A stretch of DNA of 15,135 nucleotides from an uncultured Bacteroidaceae bacterium (GTDB lineage Bacteria > Bacteroidota > Bacteroidia > Bacteroidales > Bacteroidaceae). Both the position numbers and the translations under genes were made by a program. Positions 8,930 to 15,135 of the stretch are shown here, piece after piece; the first letter of the stretch is position 1; the number at the start of each line of letters is the position of its first letter. The notes below the pieces were generated by a model, which was not told the DNA's origin, searched no databases, and saw nothing but the letters and a program-made list of their open reading frames with translations. The stretch spans positions 1-15,135 of the forward strand of contig CAJGDP010000038.1 of assembly GCA_904502235.1 (NCBI GenBank). The letters run 5' to 3'.

Positions 8930-8960
8930 GTGCGGTAGGGAGTCCTGCCGCACTTTTTTT
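8930..8960 (+). terminator. Strong rho-independent terminator after the fucosidase-GEVED unit
   Basis: GTGCGGTAGG pairs with CCTGCCGCAC (10 bp, one G-U) around a GAGT loop and is followed by seven T. It ends the upstream unit cleanly, so the element at 9034-9251 must have its own promoter or be read from elsewhere. Confidence 0.93.
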
Positions 8961-9002
8961 GCATACAATATTGTTAACAATTTTTAAGACTTTTCTCCGT
9001 TG

Positions 9003-9010
9003 TATTTTTG
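9003..9010 (+). promoter_or_regulatory. Possible -7 element for the structured RNA
   Basis: TATTTTTG fits TAnnTTTG exactly. The -33 region is weak: only a TTTT run at 8981-8984, 18 bp upstream. A start near 9017 would include the hairpin at 9034-9054 and both arms of the rod fold. The second perfect -7 match (TATCTTTG, 9069-9076) lies inside the folded region and would cut off its 5' arm. Confidence 0.35.
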
Positions 9011-9033
9011 ATATTCTTTACTCTATAGGGGTG

Positions 9034-9251
9034 TAAACATCGCAATAATGTTTAGTCGGGCTTTGTTTTATCTTTGAAATATATGTGGCGGGGGTAATGT
9101 GTTTTTCTGCTTTTAAATTTTTTTGCATTACGCCTTCATGCTTGGGTAAGTTTAACTTTAGGATTATCCTATGGGATGTGTCACAGTGGTGGACTTCCGG
9201 CCCTAGCATAGTCGCATGTATCCAAGGAAATTATAAAGCCCGGCTATTTTT
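9034..9251 (+). ncRNA. Structured non-coding RNA candidate upstream of rpoD, possibly 6S-type
   Basis: The region is gene-free but pairs with itself over long range. Helix A joins 9054-9066 to 9233-9245 (13 bp, AGTCGGGCTTT with AAAGCCCGGCT plus two pairs). Helix B joins 9071-9076 to 9223-9228, and helix C joins 9079-9089 to 9211-9221 (11 bp). The three are nested and in register, forming a rod. Six pairs are G-U as plus-strand RNA and would be A-C mismatches on the minus strand, so the plus strand is the RNA. The distal part (9090-9210) holds small hairpins: 9094-9100 with 9125-9131, 9148-9158, 9159-9171 and 9180-9194. A 7-bp hairpin at 9034-9054 abuts the 5' arm. ATTTTTGTGATTTTTT follows helix A, which suits termination. 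Length, rod shape and position before rpoD suggest a 6S-type RNA (compare the Bacteroidales-1 motif). I see no tmRNA, RNase P or SRP RNA signatures. Family identity is unproven. Confidence 0.6.
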
Positions 9252-9272
9252 GTGATTTTTTATCTCTTAAAA

Positions 9273-9304
9273 TTTGGATTTGCATTTTCAAAGCACTATA
9301 TTTG
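9273..9304 (+). promoter_or_regulatory. Consensus promoter of rpoD
   Basis: TTTG at 9273-9276 and TATATTTG at 9297-9304 are separated by 20 bp, an exact Bacteroidetes housekeeping promoter. The predicted start near 9311 leaves a leader of about 21 nt. It implies that the sigma factor recognises its own promoter. Confidence 0.85.
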
Positions 9305-9331
9305 CAAATTGTAAAATTGTAGCAAAACACA

Positions 9332-10192
9332 ATGAGACAATTAAAGATTACAAAAAGTATCACAAACCGCGAAAGTGCATCGCTCGACAAGTACTTACAG
9401 GAAATTGGTCGCGAAGAACTCATTACCGTTGAAGAAGAGGTAGAGCTCGCCCAGAAAATTAGAAAAGGTGACCGTAGAGCGTTGGAAAAATTGACAAGAG
9501 CCAATCTGCGTTTTGTCGTTTCAGTTGCTAAACAGTATCAGAATCAGGGATTGAGTTTGCCCGACCTTATCAACGAGGGTAATCTTGGTCTGATTAAGGC
9601 TGCTGAGAAATTCGACGAGACACGTGGTTTCAAGTTTATCAGTTACGCTGTTTGGTGGATCAGACAATCAATTCTTCAGGCTCTTGCAGAGCAAGCGAGA
9701 ATCGTGCGCCTTCCTTTGAACCAGGTTGGTTCGTTGAACAAAATCAGTAAGGCATTCTCTAAATTTGAACAAGAAAATGAGCGTCGCCCATCAGCCGAGG
9801 AACTTGCAGACCAGTTGGATTTGCCGGTAGACAAAGTTGTCGATTCGTTGAAGGTTTCGGGAAGACACATTTCTGTTGATGCTCCGTTTGTTGACGGTGA
9901 GGACAACAGTCTTCTTGATGTACTTGTGAATGATGATTCTCCAATGGCAGACAATCTGCTGGTTAACGAATCGTTGTCACGCGAAATTGACCGTGCGCTC
10001 TCTACATTGACCGACAGAGAGAAGGAAATCATCCAGATGTTCTTCGGTATCGGAATGCAGGAGATGACACTCGAGGAAATCGGCGACCGTTTTGGCTTGA
10101 CACGTGAGCGTGTACGTCAGATTAAGGAAAAAGCTATTCGTCGTTTGAAACAGAGTCAACGCAGTAAATTGCTTAAACCATACTTGGGATAA
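9332..10192 (+). CDS. rpoD: Primary (housekeeping) sigma factor, sigma-70 family
   Basis: The 286-residue protein is the short Bacteroidetes primary sigma factor, which lacks the acidic region 1.1 and the long insert of E. coli RpoD. Region 1.2 spans about 16-50 (SLDKYLQEIGREELIT). Region 2 spans about 52-125, with ANLRFVVSVAKQYQNQGLSL, DLINEGNLGLIKAAEKFD, and GFKFISYAVWWIRQSILQAL for -7 recognition and melting. Region 3 follows to about 205. Region 4 carries LTDREKEIIQMFFGIG and the helix-turn-helix LEEIGDRFGLTRERVRQI for -33 contact. It directs most transcription from TTTG/TAnnTTTG promoters, including the rrn promoter at 14822-14853. It forms a single-gene unit with its own promoter and terminator. 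The ATG at 9332 is preceded by the A-rich AGCAAAACACA, normal for this phylum. Some databases call this gene sigA. Confidence 0.97.
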   Translation: MRQLKITKSITNRESASLDKYLQEIGREELITVEEEVELAQKIRKGDRRALEKLTRANLRFVVSVAKQYQNQGLSLPDLINEGNLGLIKAAEKFDETRGFKFISYAVWWIRQSILQALAEQARIVRLPLNQVGSLNKISKAFSKFEQENERRPSAEELADQLDLPVDKVVDSLKVSGRHISVDAPFVDGEDNSLLDVLVNDDSPMADNLLVNESLSREIDRALSTLTDREKEIIQMFFGIGMQEMTLEEIGDRFGLTRERVRQIKEKAIRRLKQSQRSKLLKPYLG

Positions 10193-10214
10193 GTTGGGGA
10201 TTTGTAATTGTTTT

Positions 10215-10252
10215 ACGGGCTATGCTTAACAAAGCGTAGCCCGTTGCTTATT
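10215..10252 (+). terminator. Terminator hairpin after rpoD
   Basis: ACGGGCTATGCTT pairs with AAGCGTAGCCCGT (13 bp, one U-G) around a short AACAA-type loop, at 10215-10244. The tail is TGCTTATT, less T-rich than usual, while TTTT precedes the stem. The stem strength makes a terminator the best reading. Confidence 0.75.
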
Positions 10253-10268
10253 AAAAGTGCTGATATAA

Positions 10269-10299
10269 TTTTTAAAATGTCGATATTTTCTTAATTTTG
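10269..10299 (+). promoter_or_regulatory. Promoter of the exported-protein / C11 peptidase unit
   Basis: TAATTTTG at 10292-10299 is an exact TAnnTTTG. TTTT at 10269-10272, 19 bp upstream, is a near match to TTTG. The predicted start is near 10306, giving a leader of about 14 nt before the ATG at 10320. Confidence 0.55.
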
Positions 10300-10319
10300 C
10301 CGTCGTAAATTTGAAATGT

Positions 10320-10724
10320 ATGAAAAGAGCTCTGTTTATAATTCTTCTGGTTATGGTTGCAACACTGGGTGTTGCCCGTGAAAAAAATAATAAAAAAGCA
10401 AAAGAGGTAAAGGAAGTGCCTGTCTATATCATTGGTGCTTCTATCTCTTTTGCAGATTCTGTGGTCTATTTTACCGAAGTGCAGAAATTCGATGCTGTGG
10501 CGCTCGAGAACGGTTTCCTGCCTCACCGCCAGTATTATGCATACGAGTTGAAGGATTATATGAACTTTGAAGAGAATATGCCCGGTCGTATTTCCATAAT
10601 CTTCTTTGAAGAGAAGTTGAACAAGTTGGAGAAGAAGATACAGAAGGTGAAGAAGCATCTTGCTGAGGACGAGGGTAAGATTATTCGTTATCTTGGAGAT
10701 AAGTTTAAATTCGTAAAGCCCTGA
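10320..10724 (+). CDS. Small exported lysine-rich protein of unknown function
   Basis: The 134-residue protein begins with a signal peptide (MKRALFIILLVMVATLGVA, cleavage before REKNN). A TTG nine bases upstream is in frame, but the ATG places the positive charges and hydrophobic core correctly. The mature part opens with a basic segment (KNNKKAKEVKEV). It continues with a beta-rich core (VPVYIIGASISFADSVVYFTEV), and it ends in a charged helix (KLNKLEKKIQKVKKHL). I recognise no enzyme motif. From memory, similar conserved hypothetical proteins occur near rpoD in Bacteroides, but I cannot confirm homology. It ends 1 nt before the C11 peptidase gene, so the two are almost surely cotranscribed and possibly translationally coupled. 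A partner, inhibitor or substrate of that peptidase is conceivable but only inferred from position. Confidence 0.8.
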   Translation: MKRALFIILLVMVATLGVAREKNNKKAKEVKEVPVYIIGASISFADSVVYFTEVQKFDAVALENGFLPHRQYYAYELKDYMNFEENMPGRISIIFFEEKLNKLEKKIQKVKKHLAEDEGKIIRYLGDKFKFVKP

Positions 10725-10725
10725 T

Positions 10726-11946
10726 ATGGCTTCTTTTCGCAAAATTTTTCTCTTTTTCTGTTTCGTCGCAACTTTTATTACGGGGTGTGATGAAACCGGT
10801 GGTGATTCTCTGCCTAATCTCAAGCCGTTTGTGAAGGGTGATACTGTTTCTCGTACGGTCCTTGTCTATATAATGGCGGAAAACAGTATTTCAAATTATT
10901 TGAAAACGGATTTCGAGGAGATAAAGAGTGCTGCGTACACTCTGTCGGATGACGCCCGTCTGTTTGTCTATTTCGATAACAGTGATACAACAAAATTGCC
11001 AGTATTGTATCAGTACCATCCTTATGATAATACTCTTATCGAAAATGTTGTCTATTCTTTCGAAGAGGATGTCTGTTCCAGTGATACAGCCACGCTCGGC
11101 AAGGTTTTGGATGTTATTTTTGCCGATTATCCCACCAAAGCGTTTGACCTTGTCATGGGTTCGCATGCCGACGGTTGGATAAATTATCCTAGTGGCTCGG
11201 CTTTAAATCGCAGTATTGGCATCGATAATGAAAAAAACAGCTTTTCCAATGAAATTACAACAACTATCGAGGTTGAAGAACTTGTGGTATTGTTGGAGCG
11301 TCTGCCCGTGAAGGTGGATAGGCTGATGTTCGATGCTTGTCTTATGCAGGGTGTGGAGGTTGCATACGCTTTACGCAATGCTGCTGATTGGATAATAGGC
11401 TCTCCTGCGGAAATCCCGGCAGATGGTGCTCCTTATGACAAGGTTATTCCTGAATTCTTCAATCCTGTATCAACGGTTGAGGATATAATGTATGAATATA
11501 AAAGCTATTACGATTCCAGGAATTATGCGGCTGTGCTTTCTGCAGTGAATACTTCTTATATGCAGGAGTTGGCTGCCACAACACGTGGCCTTGTTGCAAA
11601 GTATTTTGCTGTTGATGCTAGAAATAATTATTCAGCTGCTCTTGCTTATGTTCCGGGTAGAGCTCCAGCTTATTATGATGTGAACTCTGTGATGAAGAAA
11701 TTCCTTTCCGACAGTGAGTATTCGCAATGGAAGAGGGCTTTTGATAAGGCGGTACCTTATATAATGGTTTCCAATTCAAGGAAGGTCTGGTCTAATATAG
11801 CAAACCGTCTGGTGAATGTGACTGCCGACTGTGGTGCGGTTTCGGCATATTTTCCGCAGGGCAGAACAATGAATACTGCTTATAACACGGATTTCCGTTT
11901 GACGCAATGGTATAAGGCTGCCGGTTGGGATATAGCCGGATGGTGA
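10726..11946 (+). CDS. Clostripain-family (C11) cysteine peptidase lipoprotein
   Basis: The 406-residue product has a lipoprotein signal (VATFITGC, acylated C21). The acidic residues after C21 (DETGGD) weakly resemble the surface-export signals of Bacteroidetes lipoproteins. The catalytic domain opens with RTVLVYIMAENSI. It shows DLVMGSHADGW with catalytic H147 and RLMFDACLMQGVEVAYALR with C205, the His/Cys dyad of clan CD, family C11. The domain then runs through WIIGSPAEIPADGAPYDKVI, which matches clostripain-related proteins. Activity would be arginine- or lysine-specific endoproteolysis outside the inner membrane. Autocleavage as in clostripain or fragipain is not evident from sequence. 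It follows the small exported protein by 1 nt. Its stop is only 6 bp from the stop of the opposing DUF5686 gene, with no terminator hairpin between. Confidence 0.9.
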   Translation: MASFRKIFLFFCFVATFITGCDETGGDSLPNLKPFVKGDTVSRTVLVYIMAENSISNYLKTDFEEIKSAAYTLSDDARLFVYFDNSDTTKLPVLYQYHPYDNTLIENVVYSFEEDVCSSDTATLGKVLDVIFADYPTKAFDLVMGSHADGWINYPSGSALNRSIGIDNEKNSFSNEITTTIEVEELVVLLERLPVKVDRLMFDACLMQGVEVAYALRNAADWIIGSPAEIPADGAPYDKVIPEFFNPVSTVEDIMYEYKSYYDSRNYAAVLSAVNTSYMQELAATTRGLVAKYFAVDARNNYSAALAYVPGRAPAYYDVNSVMKKFLSDSEYSQWKRAFDKAVPYIMVSNSRKVWSNIANRLVNVTADCGAVSAYFPQGRTMNTAYNTDFRLTQWYKAAGWDIAGW

Positions 11947-11952
11947 TTCTGT

Positions 11953-14538
11953 TTAGAATTGTACGTGGAACTGTATTCTTATTCCCCATTTGCTCACTCC
12001 GGGGAGGTCGGCATATGTGAATCGTCTCACATAGTCCACACGCAGAACTTTGAATATGTTTTCGATTCCGACGCTTGCCTCAATGTAGGGTAGTGTGCTC
12101 TTAAGGTAATGATTCCCGTAATTGTTGTCGTCGTATGGCAGTTTGTACAGAACGCCAGTGTTGAGCGGGTCGGGGCGATTCTTTTCGCTCAGGTGTCCGA
12201 ACATTCCTCGGCAGGTGATGACCTCGCGCCAGTTCAGTTTGCGTATAAGGGGGATTCTGTTGAACAGCAGTCCGTTCATGTGGTACGACAAATCCCACGA
12301 AGCATATTGGTCGGTAAAGAACTCCATGGGGTTCATGAGCCAATACGACTCTTTCTGTATTGTATAGGAAAGATTGGTGTTGGGTATTATGAGCAATGGG
12401 TATGGTACTTTGTTCCAAACTTTACCGGCCTTGAGTATACAGTCGGTGTAGCCGAATGCCGAAAACCAAAAACGCTTCTCGAATCTGGCTTCGGTGTGAT
12501 GATAGTAGAATTCACTGCCCAGAATGCCTTTGAAGCCAACTTTGTGCGAAAGGGTAAATACGGGTTTTTCGGGGAGTAATGAACGTCTGTTCCATTTCGA
12601 TTGCAGGAATTTCTCGCCCGGAGCGTATCGCAGGGTGAGTTCTACTTCCGATTGTTTCAAGTCGTGTGCAAAAGTACTTGTTGTCTCTCCGTCTATGGTC
12701 TCTGTGCGCTCGAACTTTATGAATCGGCTTTCTATATCCATGCGATGGCGTAATGCGAGTTTGTACGAGAAGTGGTTGTACATCTCGTGTGTGTAGGTGA
12801 ATTCCGCTTTTCTTACATAACCTACTTTATTGTCGCTACCACGCTTAAGGCTAAGTACAAAGTTGTCTTTGTTGGTGTAGAGATAGTCCTGACCATATTG
12901 GAAAATGTCGTGTTCGTAGTGCAGGCGTAACGAATGTATCGGGAATTCGTTGGGGTGTTCCTTTTTCTTCTTGAATGAATATTCAAGTTCGCCCATGTAT
13001 TTAAATTTGTTGTCTTTGAATCCGTATGCAACATAACAGCGCCCGAAAAGGTGCGGATTCAGGTATGCCGATGTCATGGCTCCGGCTCTCAATCGCAATC
13101 CTTCGAGTCCGTTATAGCTGAAAGTGGTGTTTACGGGGCCGTAGAAAACCGGTGGGTCGTATTTGCGCAACGGTACCCAGCCTGTAAAGAGAAACGATAC
13201 GCATTTTTCGGTCCAATAGTAGACCGGGTTGGCGCGGAGACGCTCCATCATGCTGCCCACCTTCTGCTCTTTCTCGCTTACCGTGTTTATACGGTTTGCG
13301 CTCCAGAACTCCTTGCTTCTTTTCATGGAGTTCTCGTCTTCAACAACAGTCATGGGGTTTTTGAGTATCTCTTCGGCTTTATCGTCGCTTTCAAAACTAT
13401 AATCGGCGTACGATACGTTCCTGTGAGCATAAAAACCGTTTGCGGCATTTATGATTTTGAATTCACAAACGAGTTTTTCGTTATCGAGCATGCGTGTGCC
13501 ATCGCTCAGTTTGCTGAACGATTGCTTTATGTTCATATATTCCACAAAGTTCATGTTTATGTCGCTCGGCACACTCATGTCTATGGATTTTATGAATAAA
13601 GAGGAGTCGGCGGCTACATATATGTGTCCGGTGAATCCGAACGACTCGGCATTGAACGGGGCAAACGACAGGTCGATGTATCTTTCGCCATCAATGTCTA
13701 TTGTGTCCATTATATAATATCGGTAGAAACCGGGTCCCATTTTTGATAACGGGCTTACGAATTTGCTTCTGAATATGGATATGTCGTCCTGGAAAATATC
13801 CACATCTTTGAATACCTCTTCGAACAGACCGTCTATTTCGTCGGTTGTGAATATGTCGTCGATACCGTTTCTGTTGCGGGCAATCACATGTTTTCTTTCG
13901 CGCTCGGGTGTCCGGCAGTAATAGTCGGTGGCGATAATCTCGCGTGCAGAGACATTCAGTATAGGCTTGCCCGATATATGCGAAGTGTCTATATACTCCT
14001 CAAGGAATTTGAATTTCTCCTTGCCGTTCTTCTTTTCCGGCATTGTGAAATTGTTGAGCGCGATATTCAGAGTCTCGTGTCTCTTTCTGCTGTAGAAAGG
14101 CTTTGTCTTTGTGGAATTGTCGTCCCTGTGCTCTATGATGTTCTTTACAAGTATGACGGCAGGATTGTCCTTTCTTGTGTATTTTTCTTTCTTGGGTTTT
14201 ATTGTAACCTCACTCAGTGTATAGTCGGTTGCTGTGAGTTTTATGTGTAAAGGTAGCTTTGTCTTTTCTGAAAGCGCAATTTGCTCCTCTTTATAGCCTA
14301 TACAGCTTATTGCAAGCGTATCCTGCAGTGTGGTGTGGAACGAGAAGTTGCCGTTGTTGTCGCTGCTGCATCCGTTGGTGGTGTTCTTTACCCTTATGGA
14401 AGTGTAGGGCAGAGCCTCGTTTGTTGCCGCGTCTGAGATTTTGCCGTATATGCGCACTTTTTCCCCATGCCCTTGTGATAAAAGGGTGGTGGGCAAAAAC
14501 AGCAATATTAATATGTATATATAATGACAGAGTTTCAT
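11953..14538 (-). CDS. DUF5686 outer-membrane protein with carboxypeptidase-like regulatory domain
   Basis: The 861-residue protein has a signal peptide (residues 1-21, IYILILLFLPTTLLSQ). Residues 28-105 form a CarboxypepD_reg-like beta-sandwich: VRIYGKISDAATNEALPYTS, NTTNGCSSDNNGNFSF and LAISCIGYKEEQIAL are typical. The remainder fits DUF5686, with KPKKEKYTRKDNPAVILVKN followed by a mixed middle region. From about residue 470 onward come alternating amphipathic strands consistent with a beta-barrel. It ends in IRIQFHVQF, a terminal Phe as in BAM-inserted outer-membrane proteins. No TonB box or plug domain is apparent, so this is not a SusC transporter. Function is unknown; a role in envelope biogenesis or transport is only inferred. 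The ATG at 14538 gives a normal signal peptide. It is a single gene, convergent with the C11 peptidase gene. Confidence 0.88.
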   Translation of the reverse strand: MKLCHYIYILILLFLPTTLLSQGHGEKVRIYGKISDAATNEALPYTSIRVKNTTNGCSSDNNGNFSFHTTLQDTLAISCIGYKEEQIALSEKTKLPLHIKLTATDYTLSEVTIKPKKEKYTRKDNPAVILVKNIIEHRDDNSTKTKPFYSRKRHETLNIALNNFTMPEKKNGKEKFKFLEEYIDTSHISGKPILNVSAREIIATDYYCRTPERERKHVIARNRNGIDDIFTTDEIDGLFEEVFKDVDIFQDDISIFRSKFVSPLSKMGPGFYRYYIMDTIDIDGERYIDLSFAPFNAESFGFTGHIYVAADSSLFIKSIDMSVPSDINMNFVEYMNIKQSFSKLSDGTRMLDNEKLVCEFKIINAANGFYAHRNVSYADYSFESDDKAEEILKNPMTVVEDENSMKRSKEFWSANRINTVSEKEQKVGSMMERLRANPVYYWTEKCVSFLFTGWVPLRKYDPPVFYGPVNTTFSYNGLEGLRLRAGAMTSAYLNPHLFGRCYVAYGFKDNKFKYMGELEYSFKKKKEHPNEFPIHSLRLHYEHDIFQYGQDYLYTNKDNFVLSLKRGSDNKVGYVRKAEFTYTHEMYNHFSYKLALRHRMDIESRFIKFERTETIDGETTSTFAHDLKQSEVELTLRYAPGEKFLQSKWNRRSLLPEKPVFTLSHKVGFKGILGSEFYYHHTEARFEKRFWFSAFGYTDCILKAGKVWNKVPYPLLIIPNTNLSYTIQKESYWLMNPMEFFTDQYASWDLSYHMNGLLFNRIPLIRKLNWREVITCRGMFGHLSEKNRPDPLNTGVLYKLPYDDNNYGNHYLKSTLPYIEASVGIENIFKVLRVDYVRRFTYADLPGVSKWGIRIQFHVQF

Positions 14539-14579
14539 CAGCCGGTAACAAATACTGTTGCGTTATGCGTACAATTCTG

Positions 14580-14587
14580 CAAAATTA
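14580..14587 (-). promoter_or_regulatory. -7 element upstream of the DUF5686 gene
   Basis: On the minus strand the sequence reads TAATTTTG, an exact TAnnTTTG. No TTTG is found about 20 bp upstream, so the -33 half is missing or degenerate. The predicted start is near 14573, about 35 nt before the ATG. Confidence 0.45.
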
Positions 14588-14821
14588 CATAAAATATAAT
14601 ACTTATATATAATATATGTTCAACTTTTAATATTATTTGTCATTTGGCGTGTTTGAACAGGACTGTGGTTTTAATGCGTGATTTCATGATTTTTGCAGTT
14701 ATTGAGAAGTGCGTGAAAAAATGTTGCAAATTATTTAAAAATTTTTATTTCATTAAATCGTTGATTATTAATGATGTTCTAAAAAAGTTACTATTTAGTG
14801 TGAATTTTTGTCTTGAAAATG

Positions 14822-14853
14822 TTTGGTGGTTCCAAAAAGTTGCCTTACCTTTG
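14822..14853 (+). promoter_or_regulatory. rRNA operon promoter
   Basis: TTTG at 14822-14825 and TACCTTTG at 14846-14853 are separated by 20 bp, matching the Bacteroidetes consensus exactly. The following bases TACTCGCTTTCGGG fit the discriminator region typical of rrn promoters in the group. The 100 bp upstream are very A/T rich (runs at 14725-14760 and 14778-14815), which may act as an UP-like element. The transcription start is predicted near 14860. Confidence 0.88.
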
Positions 14854-14859
14854 TACTCG

Positions 14860-15090
14860 CTTTCGGGAACAAACGCAGCAATGCAAACCGCAAGCATGAT
14901 GATCCTTGAAAACATTCCATACAGACAAGCAGTACAACGGTCTTTGTTTGAGAAATTGAATAAAGAAATAAAGTGTAAAGTAAGGAACGAAAAACGAACC
15001 GTCAATTATTAATTGAAGTATATTTTTCCGGCCAGTACAAACAATTTGAATAGATGATGCCTTTTTTTGAAGGTATTACAGATATAATTT
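14860..15090 (+). other. 16S rRNA leader
   Basis: The roughly 230 nt between the predicted start and mature 16S are the rrn leader. It holds a boxA-like motif near 14900, a perfect A/T-rich hairpin at 15002-15016 (TCAATT, ATT loop, AATTGA), and a 7-bp hairpin at 15057-15076 (ATGCCTT with AAGGTAT) ending 14 nt before 16S. The last hairpin may help processing; the matching 3' flank of 16S lies outside the window. Confidence 0.7.
14900..14914 (+). promoter_or_regulatory. boxA-like antitermination motif
   Basis: TGATCCTTGAAAACA matches 12 of 15 bases of the B. subtilis rrn boxA form TGTTCTTTGAAAACT as I remember it. Its place about 40 nt into the leader suits NusB/NusE-dependent antitermination. 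A second weaker candidate is GGTCTTTG at 14939-14946. Confidence 0.45.
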
Positions 15091-15135
15091 ACAACGAAGA
15101 GTTTGATCCTGGCTCAGGATGAACGCTAGCTACAG
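15091..15135 (+). rRNA. 16S ribosomal RNA, 5' end only
   Basis: AGAGTTTGATCCTGGCTCAG at 15098-15117 is the universal 16S 5' motif (E. coli position 8 onward), which sets position 1 at about 15091. The continuation GATGAACGCTAGCTACAG is typical of Bacteroidales. The gene runs off the right edge; only about 45 of roughly 1,500 nt are present. Confidence 0.97.

Noticed and set aside
9018..9209. Minus-strand 63-codon reading frame opposite the structured RNA
   Set aside because: No promoter or family resemblance, and the G-U pattern of the helices shows that the plus strand is the functional RNA.
9034..9251. tmRNA, RNase P RNA or SRP RNA as identity of the structured region
   Set aside because: No tRNA-like ends with a tag frame, no RNase P core motifs, and no SRP GGAAG/AGCAG loop; the length also does not suit RNase P or tmRNA.
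10311..10319. TTG start three codons upstream of the small exported protein
   Set aside because: The ATG at 10320 gives a standard signal peptide and fits the predicted transcription start near 10306; the TTG adds only Lys-Cys and leaves almost no leader.
12109..14250. Several plus-strand reading frames of 80-180 codons opposite the DUF5686 gene, and similar ones opposite the GEVED, peptidase and GH29 genes
   Set aside because: They are antisense shadows of well-supported genes, cysteine-rich or low-complexity, without domains or starts in a plausible context.
14644..15012. 122-codon plus-strand reading frame ahead of 16S
   Set aside because: It runs straight through the AT-rich region and the consensus rrn promoter, and its low-complexity translation resembles no protein family I know.
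1..15135. CRISPR array, insertion sequence, prophage or tRNA genes
   Set aside because: No regularly spaced repeats, transposase or integrase frames, terminal inverted repeats or tRNA cloverleaf were found on reading either strand.

Overview
The window reads as a chromosome segment from an order Bacteroidales bacterium (Bacteroides/Prevotella-like). The grounds are promoters of the Bacteroidetes type (TTTG, about 20 bp, TAnnTTTG), a short primary sigma factor of 286 residues, secreted proteins with GEVED modules and C-terminal tails ending in a G-I-x-I-V-N-G-(K/R)-K-x-L-V-K pattern, a DUF5686 outer-membrane protein, and a 16S rRNA 5' end of Bacteroidales type at the right edge. Genus cannot be fixed from this alone.

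Region 1 (1-2306) holds the 3' part of a large secreted GEVED/Ig-like protein and its terminator. Region 2 (2304-4802) is a tight operon led by a good promoter: serC (phosphoserine aminotransferase), a YigZ/IMPACT-family gene overlapping it by 4 nt, and a zinc-peptidase-like gene 3 nt further on. Region 3 (4803-8960) is a glycan-related unit: an exported GH29 alpha-L-fucosidase with a C-terminal discoidin-like domain, then a 794-residue GEVED protein that resembles the protein in region 1, closed by a strong terminator. A 13-T run lies just upstream of this unit, at its tentative promoter.

Region 4 (8961-9331) has no protein gene but contains what I regard as the most interesting element: about 200 nt that fold into a long rod through nested long-range helices. 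Six G-U pairs fix the coding strand as plus, and U-rich sequence follows the closing helix. It ends immediately before the promoter of rpoD. I propose a structured non-coding RNA, possibly a 6S-type RNA. Region 5 (9273-11946) carries rpoD with its own consensus promoter and terminator, then a two-gene unit of a small exported lysine-rich protein and a lipoprotein of the clostripain (C11) family. Region 6 (11953-14538, minus strand) is a DUF5686 outer-membrane barrel protein converging on the C11 gene.

Region 7 (14539-15135) is the start of an rRNA operon: an AT-rich upstream region, a perfect Bacteroidetes rrn promoter, a leader of about 230 nt with a boxA-like motif and two hairpins, and the first 45 nt of 16S rRNA. 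The window therefore places the housekeeping sigma factor, a candidate RNA that could act on its holoenzyme, and one of the strongest expected sigma-dependent promoters within 6 kb. Everything is inferred by reading; no database search or folding program was run.
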